DNA of 64,000 bases from Thermothielavioides terrestris NRRL 8126. Taxonomy: Eukaryota; Ascomycota; Sordariomycetes; Sordariales; Chaetomiaceae. Positions within the stretch are counted from its first letter, which is position 1, and every line of letters begins with the position of its first letter. A model generated the notes under the pieces. The model was not told the DNA's origin, searched no databases, and was given only the letters and a program-made list of their open reading frames with translations. This document shows positions 33,237 through 44,229 of this stretch, one piece after another. Position numbers and translations under genes: made by a program. Location of the stretch: the NCBI RefSeq assembly GCF_000226115.1, contig NC_016457.1, positions 5,394,001 through 5,458,000 on the forward strand. Reading direction: 5' to 3'.

Positions 33237-34398
33237 GGCGGGCTGTTTCCGGTAGCGGCGGCCCGCTTGGCCGATCCAGGCGGGTGTGTGTCTGGATGGG
33301 ATGGGAGAGAGGCGGCTGGACGGGTTGGTGGAATTCTCGGATCAACAGTCCGCCGGGGCTGAGCATGGGTCCCGGAGAAGGGCGATGGGGGAGGTCATGA
33401 TGAGACGAGCATTGGGCGGTGACGTCCAGGCTGGTTGTCGGTGGTCGGCTCCAGCGGATCAGGGATCTCTAGTGGGGGCCCCAAGAATCATGCAAAGAGC
33501 ATGGAAATAGGAAAGAAGAAGAAGAAGAACGGGCAAAGCCTCTAGCCAGGACGCAAGGCGCACCAGGCACCGGGCGGGACACAACAACAAAGTTGCAGTT
33601 GGGTTATGGTGAATGGTGAGGAGGCAAGATCAAGCAGTAAGAAGCAGCCCAGCCATGTGCATGGGTGATTCGGTGGTCCCCTCCCAATGGAGCTGCATAT
33701 CAGAGCACCCGTGACGACTTGTTGCGGGGCCGATTAACGTTATCGATTGCTTGGCTGAACACATCTGTTATCCTGACAGGGGCCTAGCTGTCCAGGACAT
33801 ACTGTGCCTGTTCTGAAGCTGGTCCCGTGCCACCTGTTGAACGCCCAGGCCCCAACCAAACATCGATGGACAGATGCTTCGTCTCTCATACGGATACAAC
33901 TGCGGACTTTGTCCATGCATGGCCAGGCAGTCGTTCCTCTATCGGCAGCAGCCTGGTCAAGAACAATACACGGCTGCTCGACGCCATGCATGAAGCCGAA
34001 ATCCATTGGTGCATGTACAGTACCCATGCTTTTTGTGCCTTGGATCAGACTGTCCTGTTCTCGCTAACTTGTAGTTCCTTCTGGGGAACGCAGTTAGTGG
34101 ATGTCCGACCTAGACGGACTGCCTTTCTCAACTCAACTCAGAGCACAGTACGGAATACGGAAAGGTAAGGCACCAGTTTCCAGGGAGTGGGCATTCCTAG
34201 GAAAAAGAAAGGGAAAGGGCTATGTTTAGGTATTACCGCAGTTTTGTGTGGGCAGTGCACAACAATGAGACAATGATGCACGCAGATGACGGAGCCTTTG
34301 TGGACATTGAATCAATCGCCCACCTCGAATTCAACGATAGCTACGGAATAGCCATTCTTGATCATCGGCGACTTTGCAGATTGACAGAGTTGGACTTT
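33237..34398. other. Intergenic region between atg2 and the tRNA gene
   Basis: This is the atg2 promoter side followed by the 5' flank of a tRNA gene. No protein gene recognised in 1.16 kb. A short GAA repeat (AAGAAGAAGAAGAAC) lies near 33515-33530. Confidence 0.5.
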
Positions 34399-34480
34399 GG
34401 ACTCGTAGCGCAATGGTAGCGCGTCAGTTTTCGGTTCACAGGTTCACTGAAGGTTGCAGGTTCGAGCCCTGCCGAGTTCG
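34399..34480 (+). tRNA. tRNA-Arg (anticodon TCG) with a short intron
   Basis: A full cloverleaf can be drawn: acceptor GGACTCG paired with CGAGTTC (one G-T pair), D stem GCGC/GCGC around AATGGTA, anticodon stem TCAGT/ACTGA, variable loop AGGTT, T stem GCAGG/CCTGC around TTCGAGC, and discriminator G at 34480. The space between the anticodon-stem strands is 17 nt instead of 7. Placing a 10-nt intron in the canonical position after base 37 leaves loop TTTCGGC with anticodon TCG, reading CGA (Arg). Box A-like GTAGCGCAATGGTAGCG and box B GGTTCGAGCCC are present, and a T7 terminator follows. Confidence 0.9.
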
Positions 34481-34482
34481 GG

Positions 34483-34489
34483 TTTTTTT
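34483..34489 (+). terminator. RNA polymerase III terminator (T7)
   Basis: A run of seven T starts two bases after the tRNA discriminator base, the standard Pol III stop signal. Confidence 0.85.
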
Positions 34490-35099
34490 GAGCCGATTTA
34501 TTTTTGGACTCTTGACTCGAATATTTTGGCCATTGCGAGCTGCAAGGCGCCTTACGCGGCTATCCTCGTTCACCAATGAGCCGCAGTCGTTTCAATCCTT
34601 ATTCTTGGCATTGGTTGAAGGGCGGGGTGGCAATAAGTTACGGTTGTTCGTGAACTCAGTGCAATGAAGCCGTCGAGCAAGGGGGTCTTCTTGGCTTCTC
34701 CGGATGACTCCTGCCGTGTTGTTCCCGGCAATGACAACAGTGAAGGGCAGCAGGCCCGGCATTGGACGGCTGACCGCCAAAGACACTACCATGGGCCAGA
34801 GGTAACCGTTCTTCGCGTGGCTGATGACAAGGGGCCAGCACATCAACAACACCTACGGAAACGGGCTGGTGCCTGCTCCATTTTGCTGAACAAGGCAACG
34901 CCGGGCGCGAGAGAACATCAGATGGCCATTTCGTTCCGGCTCCACAAAGGGTGAGCAAGGGGCTTGATTGATAATTTATTCCTATGCGAATGGACCGCGC
35001 AGCGCTATCTAAACGGAGTTCGTTATCTCCCAAGCCAAGGCAGCGAACCCATCCAAGCTTCAACCGCTCCAGCCAGCAGTCAGGAGCCAATCTAGCGGC
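34490..35099. other. Intergenic region between tRNA-Arg and the amine oxidase gene
   Basis: About 610 bp containing the 3' side of the amine oxidase gene. No gene recognised. Confidence 0.5.
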
Positions 35100-36983
35100 C
35101 TAGCCGTCCACCCCCGTCTCCGCCCCCTCGCCCCCTCCCCGGCCGGCACCCAGCGCGATCCGCCTCGCGACATGCTCCCCGCTCCAGTACGCGCCCGTGG
35201 CAGTGCCGAGGGCGACGAACGGCGCGGTGTGCTCGCCGGCGAGCCAGACGCCCTCGGCGGGCACGCCCTGGCGCATGGCCACGACGTCGCGGTCGGCGTC
35301 GCGCAGGCCGGCGGGGAAGTTGCAGTAGCTGCCGTGGCCGGCCAGCGCGTCGCCGGACCAGTCGGTCGCGACGCACGCGGTCGGGCGGCAGGCCGGGTCG
35401 GCCGGGTCGTAGGACGGCAGGCGCGCGTAGTAGGGCCGGAAGTACGCGGCCAGGAAGTCGTGCCGCTCCTTGGGCGTGGCCAGCGAGCGGAGGGTGGAGG
35501 TCAGGTGCTGCGACTGCGCGCCGTAGGTGTAGAAGAGCAGCGTCGGGTGGGCGGCGCCGTCGCTGAGGGAGCCCAGCTCGACCGCCTCGTTGAGCCAGCG
35601 GTGCGGGTTGTGCTCGGGCGCGTACTTGGGCGCGAGCCATTGGCAGAAGCCTTGGCCGACGCGGCCGTTATCTGGCGAGGGGGTGAGCCAGAAGGCGGTG
35701 GGGAAGGAGATGTACACCTGGTGCGGTGCAGTGTTAGCATGAGCGGGTAAGGTTTGAACAGACGAGAGGGAAGGCTGAACCTTCTCCAAGTTGCCGTAAC
35801 CGACGTTCTGGATCGCCTTACACAAGCGGTCGGGCAGGGGAGGGAAGAAGGCTTGCAGGTTCTGCTTCAGCCAGCCGAGCGGGCAAGTGACGACTACTTC
35901 GTCAAACTCGAATATTTGGCCATCGGTGGTCTTGACCATGACCGTGTCGCTCTGCGAAACAGACTTTCCGCGTATCTCCGAGACCTGAGTCTGGTAGCGG
36001 ATGTCGGCCCCATCAACGGCTGGTTGAGCGACCTTTTCCAGCACTTTGTTGTACGTGCCCGCGCAGAAGAGGTTTCCTAAATAAGCTATGTTAGCTCGAC
36101 CGGACGGATGGAAATGGCCAGGGAGGCGTGCGGGCTTACCTCCTTCGATGCACTCCTCCAGCCAGAAGAACTTCAGGCTCTGTCTCGAGAGAGGGCTCCC
36201 CACAAAGGTGCCCCACAGTTCGGCCATCTGGAGAAGGATACGCCTCTGTCTTTCATAGCCAGCCTCGGTGTCAGGTATCCTGGTCACAACCTGCTCCTGG
36301 AAGAAATCCAAGAGCGACCGGTCTGCGTCGATCTCGGCCCCGTGTTTGTTGGAATACTCAAAGGCATCCTCGATGATATTCCACATCAAGGTCGAATACT
36401 TCTCAGCCTCTTCGAGGGGAAGAAGCTGGCCATCTTCGTCAAAGGCATACATGAGACTGTCAAACTCGCCGACGGGGGTCTTGGTCTCGCGAACGAGATC
36501 CATGATCGGATTGTCGGTGGTCCCGTGAATCCAATTGGCGCCCATGTCTATAAGGTGACCGTTGGGCAGTCTCTCTTGATATATCCTGCCGCCGAGCCGG
36601 TTCCTCGCTTCCAGGATTGTGACACGGAAGCCATGCCGCAGCAGCACGTCGGCGCATCTGAGTCCAGCGAAGCCGGCGCCAACAATCCCGACGTGTGGTC
36701 TCCTGCTGCTTTGATCGAGCGTCTCAAGCTGCAGTTGGTGGCTCTGTGTGAGCACACCGAATCGCAGTACCTCCCGTTTGTATGTGTGTCCCGGCGGAGG
36801 AACATAACTTGCGGGCTACGCTTGGGCGGGGTGCCAACTGCTTACCTTGAGGACTCCGTCCATAATGATCGATCTCCGCGGTATTCCAATAGCGTTGTAC
36901 AGTCGGGTTGCGTTTAGGTCTTGATAGATCTTGGATGCGTGTTTGCGAGCTGCGCTGGTAACGGACATTGAATGAGCATCCAT
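35100..36983 (-). CDS. FAD-dependent amine oxidase (polyamine/monoamine oxidase family)
   Basis: Four exons: 36983-36846, 36743-36140, 36076-35781 and 35717-35100; introns of 102, 63 and 63 bp; 551 residues. The ATG at 36983 (MDAHSMSVTSAARKHASKIY) was chosen because no ATG precedes the FAD motif within exon 2. The dinucleotide-binding motif HVGIVGAGFAGLRCADVL, the LEARNRLGGRIYQ strand and GANWIHGTTDNP follow. The C-terminal FAD motif is GVWLAGEHTAPFVALGTATG, YWSGEHVARRI. Such enzymes oxidise amines with release of aldehyde and hydrogen peroxide; polyamine versus monoamine substrate cannot be settled here. The C-terminus (GVDG) is not a peroxisomal PTS1. Introns 2 and 3 are both 63 bp and stop-free; intron 3 has the weak donor GTTCAG. 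Removal gives GGNLFCAG and NLEKVYISFPTAFW, which fit the family. Confidence 0.9.
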
Positions 36984-38911
36984 GTTGCCGATGCAAGCGG
37001 CTGTTGGAGATCAGAGAAGCGGGACTGCAGCCTCTACGGCGGGCTCGCCGCAGAGACCCGGGGCATGCAGGAAAAGAGCAGAGGAGTGCAGGAGAATGCA
37101 GAGAAGTGAGACTGGTGCCGACACTTCAGGATAGAAGCGCCATAACCGACCAGGTATGAACGGCCTGGCAACTGGTCGCCTGCGGAGGCACAGCTCAGGG
37201 GCTTTTCTAGAGCACTTCCCGGCCGGCTTTGCTCATATGTACCTGGTGAGCACATGGCCAGGCGGGGCCGGACGGACAGCTGTCTCCAGCGGAGCGAAGG
37301 CACGGAAGAGCCATGGTGATGTGAGGCAATAAGCGGAAGAGGGCCCCGTTCGAGAAACGGGGGCATGCCAATGCGCGGAAACGGCAATCTCGAAGGTGCA
37401 GGTACTGTGGAGCGAGTGCTGTTGCATGTCCAGATGACGGAGCCTCGTTTGGTAATTCCGGCCAGCTGAAGCGACTGCGATCCACCACTTGGTCGCACCG
37501 CGTGGCTCTCTGCTGGCGGCGTCCTAAGCGAGTGAGTGGCCAATGGCAGCTGCGCTGCTGAGCATGCCATCTGACCTCTGTGACCTCCACGTCCGGCTGG
37601 GGTCTGGTGTCTGAAGGCTGCGAAAGGAGAGCTACACTACACTCACCGAAATGGAGCGCTCAAGGGCGGAGGAGGGGTTCGCCGGTGGGATGCAGAACGC
37701 ACACTTCGAAAGTTGGAGAGACTGGGTCGAAGTGCTAGCATCTGGTCAAGCCGATCTATATGTACTGCGTAGGCCCTGAAGGAGCCTGGAGCTTGGGACG
37801 CAACGCGGTCAGGTGGCGCGGCTTCCCAAGGGATTCTGATCACGCACGGGGTATTAGCATGGACTCGAATTGCTCGACACCATGCCCAGAAAACAACGGC
37901 GGAGATAGATCCCATCGGCTTGCACATACCTTACCTACTGTGGCCTGAGAAAGAGTAACGGGTATTCACTCCAGGCCATGGCGCAGGACCAACACCCAGG
38001 TTCCACTGGTGTATTCGCTGGCGCCCCACACTTATCTGAGCGGTTGGCGATAACAAAATTGGACGAGGGCGGCGATCTCGGAACAGATGGAAGAAGAGAG
38101 CCAACCAGATCAGACCCCACAATGCTCAGGTATCCGTAGGGCATCCTTGCTGAATCGCTGAGCAAAGAGTCGCGTGCGCCTGGAGTGAGGGTGCGGCTGA
38201 GATTCGACACCCTGGACAACCTACACAGTACACATGGAGGGGCATTCACGATGACGCTGGTGGCTAAGACATACCTGGCTTGGCAAAAGCTGAATCGAGC
38301 GGCGCACCAGGCATTACTCGCAGTATGTACTTCCCCCCGCCCGGAGCAGCTTGCGCAGTCGACACAAGGAACAATAAAGGAAAGACAGTCCAGAGTTCGC
38401 CAGGTTCGATGTTATCAGGTCCCATCAAGTTGGCAGCATCAAAGCAGCCCGAGTCATGACTGCTTTCGGCAATTTCGATCCCCGGGCCCGCTGAGCCAGC
38501 GTGCAAGGGAGTGAGGTCCAGGGCAACGGGGCTTGCCGGCTTGCCCCAACGCTGGCCAATCACGGACCTTGCAATGCTCCAACCCCCCATTCCATTCCCC
38601 AGGTTCACGAAACCGCGGCCTCGGGAACCGAGGCTTGCCTGGAGAAGCCGAAGCAAGCCCCAGAGGGCGCTCGGCCAACCTACCAGGTAGCCGGGAAGGC
38701 TTGTGGCCCTGTCCATGGGTCCAACATGAGATGGTAGGAAAATAAAAGCCCTTGTTGTCAATCCTTGTGTTGCGCTGTCTTTGCTGCTCGTCTCGTCTGC
38801 TACTTTTCCACCAGCGGTGAGCGTCAATATCCGTTAACGTGAGACCCAACCGGTTCTGTGCTCTCTCTCTCCCCCCTCTCCCCGACCCCCCAACTCCCGA
38901 CAACAACAGCC
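36984..38911. promoter_or_regulatory. Divergent upstream region of the amine oxidase and the cytochrome b5-ACAD gene
   Basis: The two flavoenzyme genes are transcribed away from this 1.93-kb stretch. It contains open frames (for example 37034-37570 minus) but none with recognisable protein features. Just before the rightward gene is a CT-rich leader (CTCTCTCTCTCCCCCC, about 38861-38880), a common fungal core-promoter feature. Confidence 0.45.
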
Positions 38912-40465
38912 ATGCCTCTCCCCGTCCCCTCCAAGACCTTCACGCGCGACGAGGTTGCGAAGCACAACACCGAGGACAGCACGTGGTTCGTCATCGACAC
39001 CGTCGTCTACGATGTCTCGGACTTCCTAGACGCCCACCCGGGCGGCGAGGCCGTGCTGCGCCAGGTCGCCGGCCAGGACGCCACCGTGGCCTTCTACAAC
39101 CTGCACCGGCACGAGGTGCTGCAGAAGTACGCCAACCTGGCCATCGGCACCATCGCGGGCGAGCAGCAGTCCATCATCACCCCGCAGCCGGGCGACCTCT
39201 CGCCCGTGCCCTACGCCGAGCCGCTGTGGCTCACCCCGCAGTTCCGGTCGCCCTACTTCAACGACAGCCACCGCCGCCTGCAGCGCGCCATGCGCGAGTT
39301 CACCGACCGCTACATCGCCCCCGAGGCCCTCGAGAAGGAGCGGTCCGGCGAGTTCGTCAGCCAGGAGCTGATCGAGCGCATGTCCAAGGCCGGCGTGCTG
39401 CACATGCGCATGGGGCCGGGCAAGCACCTGCACGGCGTGCGCCTGCTGGACGGCGCCGTCGACGGCCGCGAGTTCGACTACTTCCACGACATGATCTGCG
39501 CCCAGGAGCAGGCGCGCGCCGCCTGCCGCGGCTTCCAGGACGGCAACATGGCCGGCATGGTCATCGGCCTGACCTGCATCCTCAACTTCTGCCCGAACGC
39601 GGAGCTCCAGCGGCGCGTCACCGACGACGTCCTGTCGGGCCGCAAGAAGATCTGCCTGGCCATCACCGAGGCCTTCGCCGGCTCCGACGTGGCCGGCCTG
39701 CGCACCACCGCCACCAAGACCCCGGACGGCAAGCACTACATCGTCAACGGCACCAAGAAGTGGATCACCAACGGCGTCTTCGCCGACTACTTCGTCGCCG
39801 GCGTCAACACGGGCAAGGGCCTGAGCGTGCTGCTGATCGAGCGCGCCGCCGGCGGCGTCGAGACCAAGCCGATCAAGACGTCGTACTCGCCGACGGCCGG
39901 CACGGCCTACGTCACCTTCGACAACGTCAAGGTGCCCGCGAGCCACCTGCTGGGCGAGGAGAACAAGGGCATCTACGTGATCCTGTCCAACTTCAACCAC
40001 GAGCGGTGGGCGATGGCGTGCGGCACGATCCGGCTGATGCGGCTGGTGGTGGAGGAATCGCTCAAGTGGGCGCACCAGCGGCGGGTCTTCGGCAAGCGGC
40101 TGATCGACCAGCCGGTGGTGCGGCAGAAGCTGGCCAAGATGATCGCGCTGTGCGAGGCGCACCAGGCCTGGCTGGAGAGCGTGACGTACCAGATGTGCCA
40201 CATGCCGTACGCGCAGCAGGCGCGGCACCTGGGCGGGCCGATCGCGCTGCTCAAGATGAGCGCGACCCGCGCGGCGCACGAGATAGCCGACGAGGCCGTG
40301 CAGATCTGGGGCGGCCGCGCGCTGACCCAGACCGGCATGGGCCGCGTCATCGAGAACTTCAACCGCACCAACAAGTTCGACGCCATCCTCGGCGGCGCCG
40401 AGGAGGTCCTGGCCGACCTGGGCGTCAGGCAGGCCATGAAGTTCATGCCCAAGGCGGTGCTGTAG
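38912..40465 (+). CDS. Cytochrome b5-acyl-CoA dehydrogenase fusion flavoprotein
   Basis: Single exon, 517 residues, ATG at 38912 after a CAACAGCC leader. Residues 5-80 form a cytochrome b5 domain with heme motif HPGG (His 42) and second heme His about residue 65 (FYNLHRHEV). Residues about 110-510 form an acyl-CoA dehydrogenase: CLAITEAFAGSDVAGLRTTA and KKWITNGVFADYFVAG (FAD and substrate contacts), RRVFGKRLIDQPVVRQKLA, and QIWGGRALTQTGMGRVIENF. The usual catalytic Glu near the C-terminus (YEGT) is replaced by ILGGAEE; instead an ERW motif (Glu about 364, NFNHERWAMA) sits where isovaleryl-CoA and long-chain dehydrogenases keep their base. The b5 domain suggests direct electron transfer in place of ETF, but this is inference. 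No PTS1 or clear mitochondrial presequence. Very GC-rich, so false overlapping frames are long. Confidence 0.93.
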   Translation: MPLPVPSKTFTRDEVAKHNTEDSTWFVIDTVVYDVSDFLDAHPGGEAVLRQVAGQDATVAFYNLHRHEVLQKYANLAIGTIAGEQQSIITPQPGDLSPVPYAEPLWLTPQFRSPYFNDSHRRLQRAMREFTDRYIAPEALEKERSGEFVSQELIERMSKAGVLHMRMGPGKHLHGVRLLDGAVDGREFDYFHDMICAQEQARAACRGFQDGNMAGMVIGLTCILNFCPNAELQRRVTDDVLSGRKKICLAITEAFAGSDVAGLRTTATKTPDGKHYIVNGTKKWITNGVFADYFVAGVNTGKGLSVLLIERAAGGVETKPIKTSYSPTAGTAYVTFDNVKVPASHLLGEENKGIYVILSNFNHERWAMACGTIRLMRLVVEESLKWAHQRRVFGKRLIDQPVVRQKLAKMIALCEAHQAWLESVTYQMCHMPYAQQARHLGGPIALLKMSATRAAHEIADEAVQIWGGRALTQTGMGRVIENFNRTNKFDAILGGAEEVLADLGVRQAMKFMPKAVL

Positions 40466-41292
40466 CGGACGTTCCGTGTACGTTGTACATGTACCATGAT
40501 GTAGAACTTACATGTATTTACTTCCGTTTTGGTTCCTGGCGGGGTGGGCATTGGGTGCGGCGGCAGCATTTTTACACTCGGATGAATCTTGGTAAGTCAT
40601 AACTCGAGCGGTCGACGCATCGTCTACTGCGTCAGTGGCATAAGTAGGAATTTTTCAGCGCGTCAACGAAGCCCGGACATCATTTTTGCGGGCCCATTCC
40701 AGTTCCCATGATCTAGTCGTTAATCCGTGAGAGAGAAAACAGCCAGAAGCCAGACCCGCAGCGAAAAGCGATGCAGCGCTCCACCCGTTGAGAGAGACTT
40801 GAACGGAAACCTGATTTAGGTACCCCTCGCCGTCCCAACGCCAAGATGGTCAAACTTTTCCGTTGCCTGCTGATCCATGGTCGTGATGCCTTCTGAATTG
40901 CGTGTCGTTTTGGGCATGCAACTTGGGGAAGGAAAAAAGAATTGGAAAAAAGAAAACAGGATGAGGGAAAAAAAACAGGGCTGAGCCCAAGCCGAGAATG
41001 TGAGAAAAACTGGGCGAGGACATGCCAACTGAGAGGGTATCCAGATGGCCACCGAGATACCAGCAATACCCGTGGGGCACCAGCGCGCGAGCGCCGGGGC
41101 GGTCCCACCAGAAAGGCAGTGTATAGCGCACCCTTGTGTCGTCAACCTCCAACGGGGAACGCCAAGCTGGCGGGTTCCCCTTGTCTCCTCTTCCACCTTG
41201 AGTGACAGAAGCTAGGGCGAATCGCAAAGGCTGGCCGGCCGCAGAAGGGTCGGGGTTGTCGAAGGTAACCGAGGCCGTCTCATGTCCGCAGC
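40466..41292. other. Convergent 3' region between the b5-ACAD gene and the zinc-knuckle gene
   Basis: Both genes end here. The 827 bp hold a purine-rich stretch with GGAAAAAAG and GGGAAAAAAAACAGGG at about 40925-40980 and no recognisable gene. Confidence 0.5.
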
Positions 41293-42728
41293 TTAATTGG
41301 GGCACTGAGACTGGACGTGGCCGGGCTGCTGGCACTTGTAGCAGATCTTTTCGCCGCCGGTGGACTCCTTGGGGCAGTCACGCGACAGGTGGCCCGAGAC
41401 GCCGCAGTTGTAGCACTTGTTGCCATTCACGCAGTCGCCTGGCGAGCAGTTAGCCGGAGCATGCACAGCAGGATCTGGTGCTTGCGGTGACTTACGAGAC
41501 AGATGGCCGATGCCGCCGCACGAGTAGCAAGTCTTCTGCGGGCCGTAGCCGCCGCCACCGTAGCCAGAGTTGAAACCGCCGCCATAAGAGTTGCCCTTGG
41601 GGCAGTTACGGGCTATGTGACCGATCTCACCGCACTGGGGGATTCGTCAGATTAGTGGCGAGGGATGTATACAGGGAGGGGCTTGAGGCTCACCTTGTAG
41701 CACTCAGCGCCGGACTGGCCGCCACCGCCGGTGGGGCAGTCGCGGGAGATGTGGCCGGGCTGGCCGCACCGGTAGCAGGTCTTGGTGTCCTTGGGGCCTT
41801 CCGGGCAGTCACGGCCTGTTCGGCATTAGAGAGCTATCCCGCGCAAAGCCGGAGAACACAGGAATATGCACTCACTTATGTGACCCTCGCCTGAAAACCG
41901 CAGCCTTCTGTTAGCACAGCGCGTCCTGGCAACGTTCGAATGGCGATACGAGGAAGCTCACCGCCGCAGTTGTAGCTGGTACCAGTCAACAGTCAGCGGT
42001 CGAGCGTCCAGTGGCATCTGCAGCCGGATGTGCAACTCACCACTTAGCCGCACCCTTGCTGGGGCAGTCACGGGCCTGGGAGCATCGAGTTAGTAGCTGC
42101 AAGGTAACCTCACGATACTTCCCCATGACCAATCCCTCCATTTCGCCGACTTCTTGCATACCTGGTGGGTGGTTTGGCCGCCTAGAATCTCTCATGTCAG
42201 AAGGTCTCTCTTCCCCAACACAGTACAGGAGGGGCGTGTCATAGAATAGGTGGTGCTGCGAGGGGAGCGGTCGCCGACCGCAGACAGACCCGTCGAGTTC
42301 TCAGGGGAAGGAACCGGCGGTCCCTTGGCCCGGAATTGGCCATTTTCACACGGTTCAAGAAATCTCGGGGCACTGCGCGCTGGTGCAGACGACGCTCGGA
42401 ATGTCGCTTGTATGCACCGAAATTTGCAGAGGTAGCGAAAGGGCTGGCCACTTCCTGCGCGCGTATGCCTTGTGGATAGGCGTTGCAGCTGCGCTCGCGC
42501 GCAGGTCGGTGGGAGTCATTGACAGGCGGCCCGATCAAGGGTAGCCAGCATTGAGACGAGATGCATCTTGGGCGACTTGTTTTTTTCTTCCCAGAGCATA
42601 TTGTAATCTCGGTGGGTAGGTGGCGGCGATTGCGCTCAGGGCCGCGGGGCAAACAGAAGCCAGAGCGAAGAACTGCGACGACAAAACTCACAGGTGAAGC
42701 AGGCCCGTCCCTGGGAAGCGTAATCCAT
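41293..42728 (-). CDS. GIS2: CCHC zinc-knuckle nucleic-acid-binding protein (Gis2/Byr3/CNBP family), eight exons
   Basis: Exons: 42728-42692 (37 bp), 42181-42162 (20), 42075-42041 (35), 41975-41962 (14), 41890-41876 (15), 41815-41694 (122), 41634-41496 (139) and 41438-41293 (146), total 528 bp, 175 residues. All introns are GT..AG; intron 1 is 510 bp. The joined product carries seven CX2CX4HX4C knuckles: CFTCGQTTHQARDC, CYNCGGEGHISRDC, CYRCGQPGHISRDC, CYKCGEIGHIARNC, CYSCGGIGHLSRDC, CYNCGVSGHLSRDC, CYKCQQPGHVQSQC. A Gly/Tyr-rich linker (GGGFNSGYGGGGYG) separates knuckles 4 and 5. Family members bind single-stranded DNA or mRNA and promote cap-independent translation. Every microexon is required to complete a knuckle, which supports the structure. 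Confidence 0.93.
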
Positions 42729-44229
42729 CGTGGATATGTCAAAGAGATCGCGAAGCCGCTCTGGTGTAGTTTGATGTTCTTTGGTTCTGTGCAATGCGAT
42801 TGAACCCGTCAGTTTGGTTGTTGTATGTAAGTGGCGAGAGAGTTTCCAATTCAAGCTGCCTCGAGTGGAAATTTGGCAGGTGTTTTGGGATTGGAGGGTT
42901 TTTGGGCAGGGAGGGCGCAAAACCACAAACGAGGTGGGGGAGACTTTTGGTGTGGGGTAATCATCTTTTTTTTACTGACCGGAAGGGAAGATTTTGTGCA
43001 ACACAAACCGTCCGCAATTGATTGATGAGACCGAAGTTCGATTGTTGTTGGTGAGGAAGGAAACCGGCGGGTGGCAGGAGGGGCACCGAGAAGTTAATAA
43101 ACTAGCGTCCCGACTTCTCGAACTGGCAGGTCAAAGCAGGGAGTCGAGGTGAGAGACCGTGTGAACGAAGGCCCGGGGAGCGGGTTCGCCTGGCAGAAAG
43201 GGTCTAAGTATTCCGTACTGTGATTGAAATTTTCTGGGCGTGCCAGTTGGGGTGGGGCAACGCTGCTCCCTGCTCCAGTTTGCTGCGCCTGAAGCTGCCG
43301 CCAGCCAGTGTCGAAGAGTCTTCCCGTCATTTTAACTGCCTAACGTTAGTGTAGGTAGTTAGCCCTCGAGTCTGTGGCACGGTGTGATGTCGATCTTGGG
43401 ATGTCAGCTGGAGACGGCCCAGCGGCGAGCATTGTCGGTTGAATGCAGCTCCTGTGACAGGGGAAGCGAGAGACCCGAGAGAAGCCCCAGACGACATCGT
43501 GCCGTTTGTTCATCCGCTCCATGCTCCCTCTTCAATCTCGATACCCTACACAGGAGGTATGTGCAGGTACGGATGTATGTACATACACGGTAGGGAGCAT
43601 CGTCCCCTTCGTTCAGCTACAATGCCTCCTGAGTAAGGCTTTAGACCCGGCTTACGCCGCCTGCCGAGGTCAAGCGGAGTGTTGTGTAAGGTAGCTATCT
43701 TCTGCCGCTTTTGCTCGTCGTGGGGTCGCAAACAAAAGTGTGGAACAATAGTGTTTAGCCCCTGCATAATGCGTGGATCTTTTCGTCCGAGCTTCCATCC
43801 CTTTTCTCGAACATCCCGCTCTGTTCCCAGCGTTGGGAAGTCCCCAGCGGTCCAACTGCAGAGAGCCAATGCGGGCCGGATACGTGGCGAGCATTGCGCT
43901 CTAGGTAAGGTAGGTACCTGCTATGTAATCCGCTCTATGTCATAAGCCGTTCCGTTCCCTGGCGACATTTTATCTCAGGGACTCGAGACCGGGAGCGAGC
44001 GTCCTACGTCCTTCCACCACCCGGTATGTCTCCCACAGCGTTTATGAAGGGGGACCTTTCAAAGATACCTTCGTACGTTATCCCAGCTAAGCAGCCCTTT
44101 GATGTGAGACGATCAAGCCCGTGCCACGTGCCATTTGGCTCTTTTTCCAGTTCGGCTTCGCTGCCGTCGGAACCGGGTCTCTCCAATCCACGCCCCTTTA
44201 CACCATCGCACGGTTAAGGAGAGGGAATC

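Noticed and set aside
37034..37570. 178-codon minus-strand frame between the amine oxidase and b5-ACAD genes
   Set aside because: True ATG but random-looking composition and no motif; not strong enough to list as a gene.
39026..40279. 417-codon minus-strand frame opposite the b5-ACAD gene
   Set aside because: Antisense shadow with biased composition and no recognisable domain.
38839..40602. Plus-strand frame of 587 codons overlapping the b5-ACAD gene
   Set aside because: Arg/Gly/Pro-rich shadow of a GC-rich coding region; the other frame encodes a complete, conserved enzyme.
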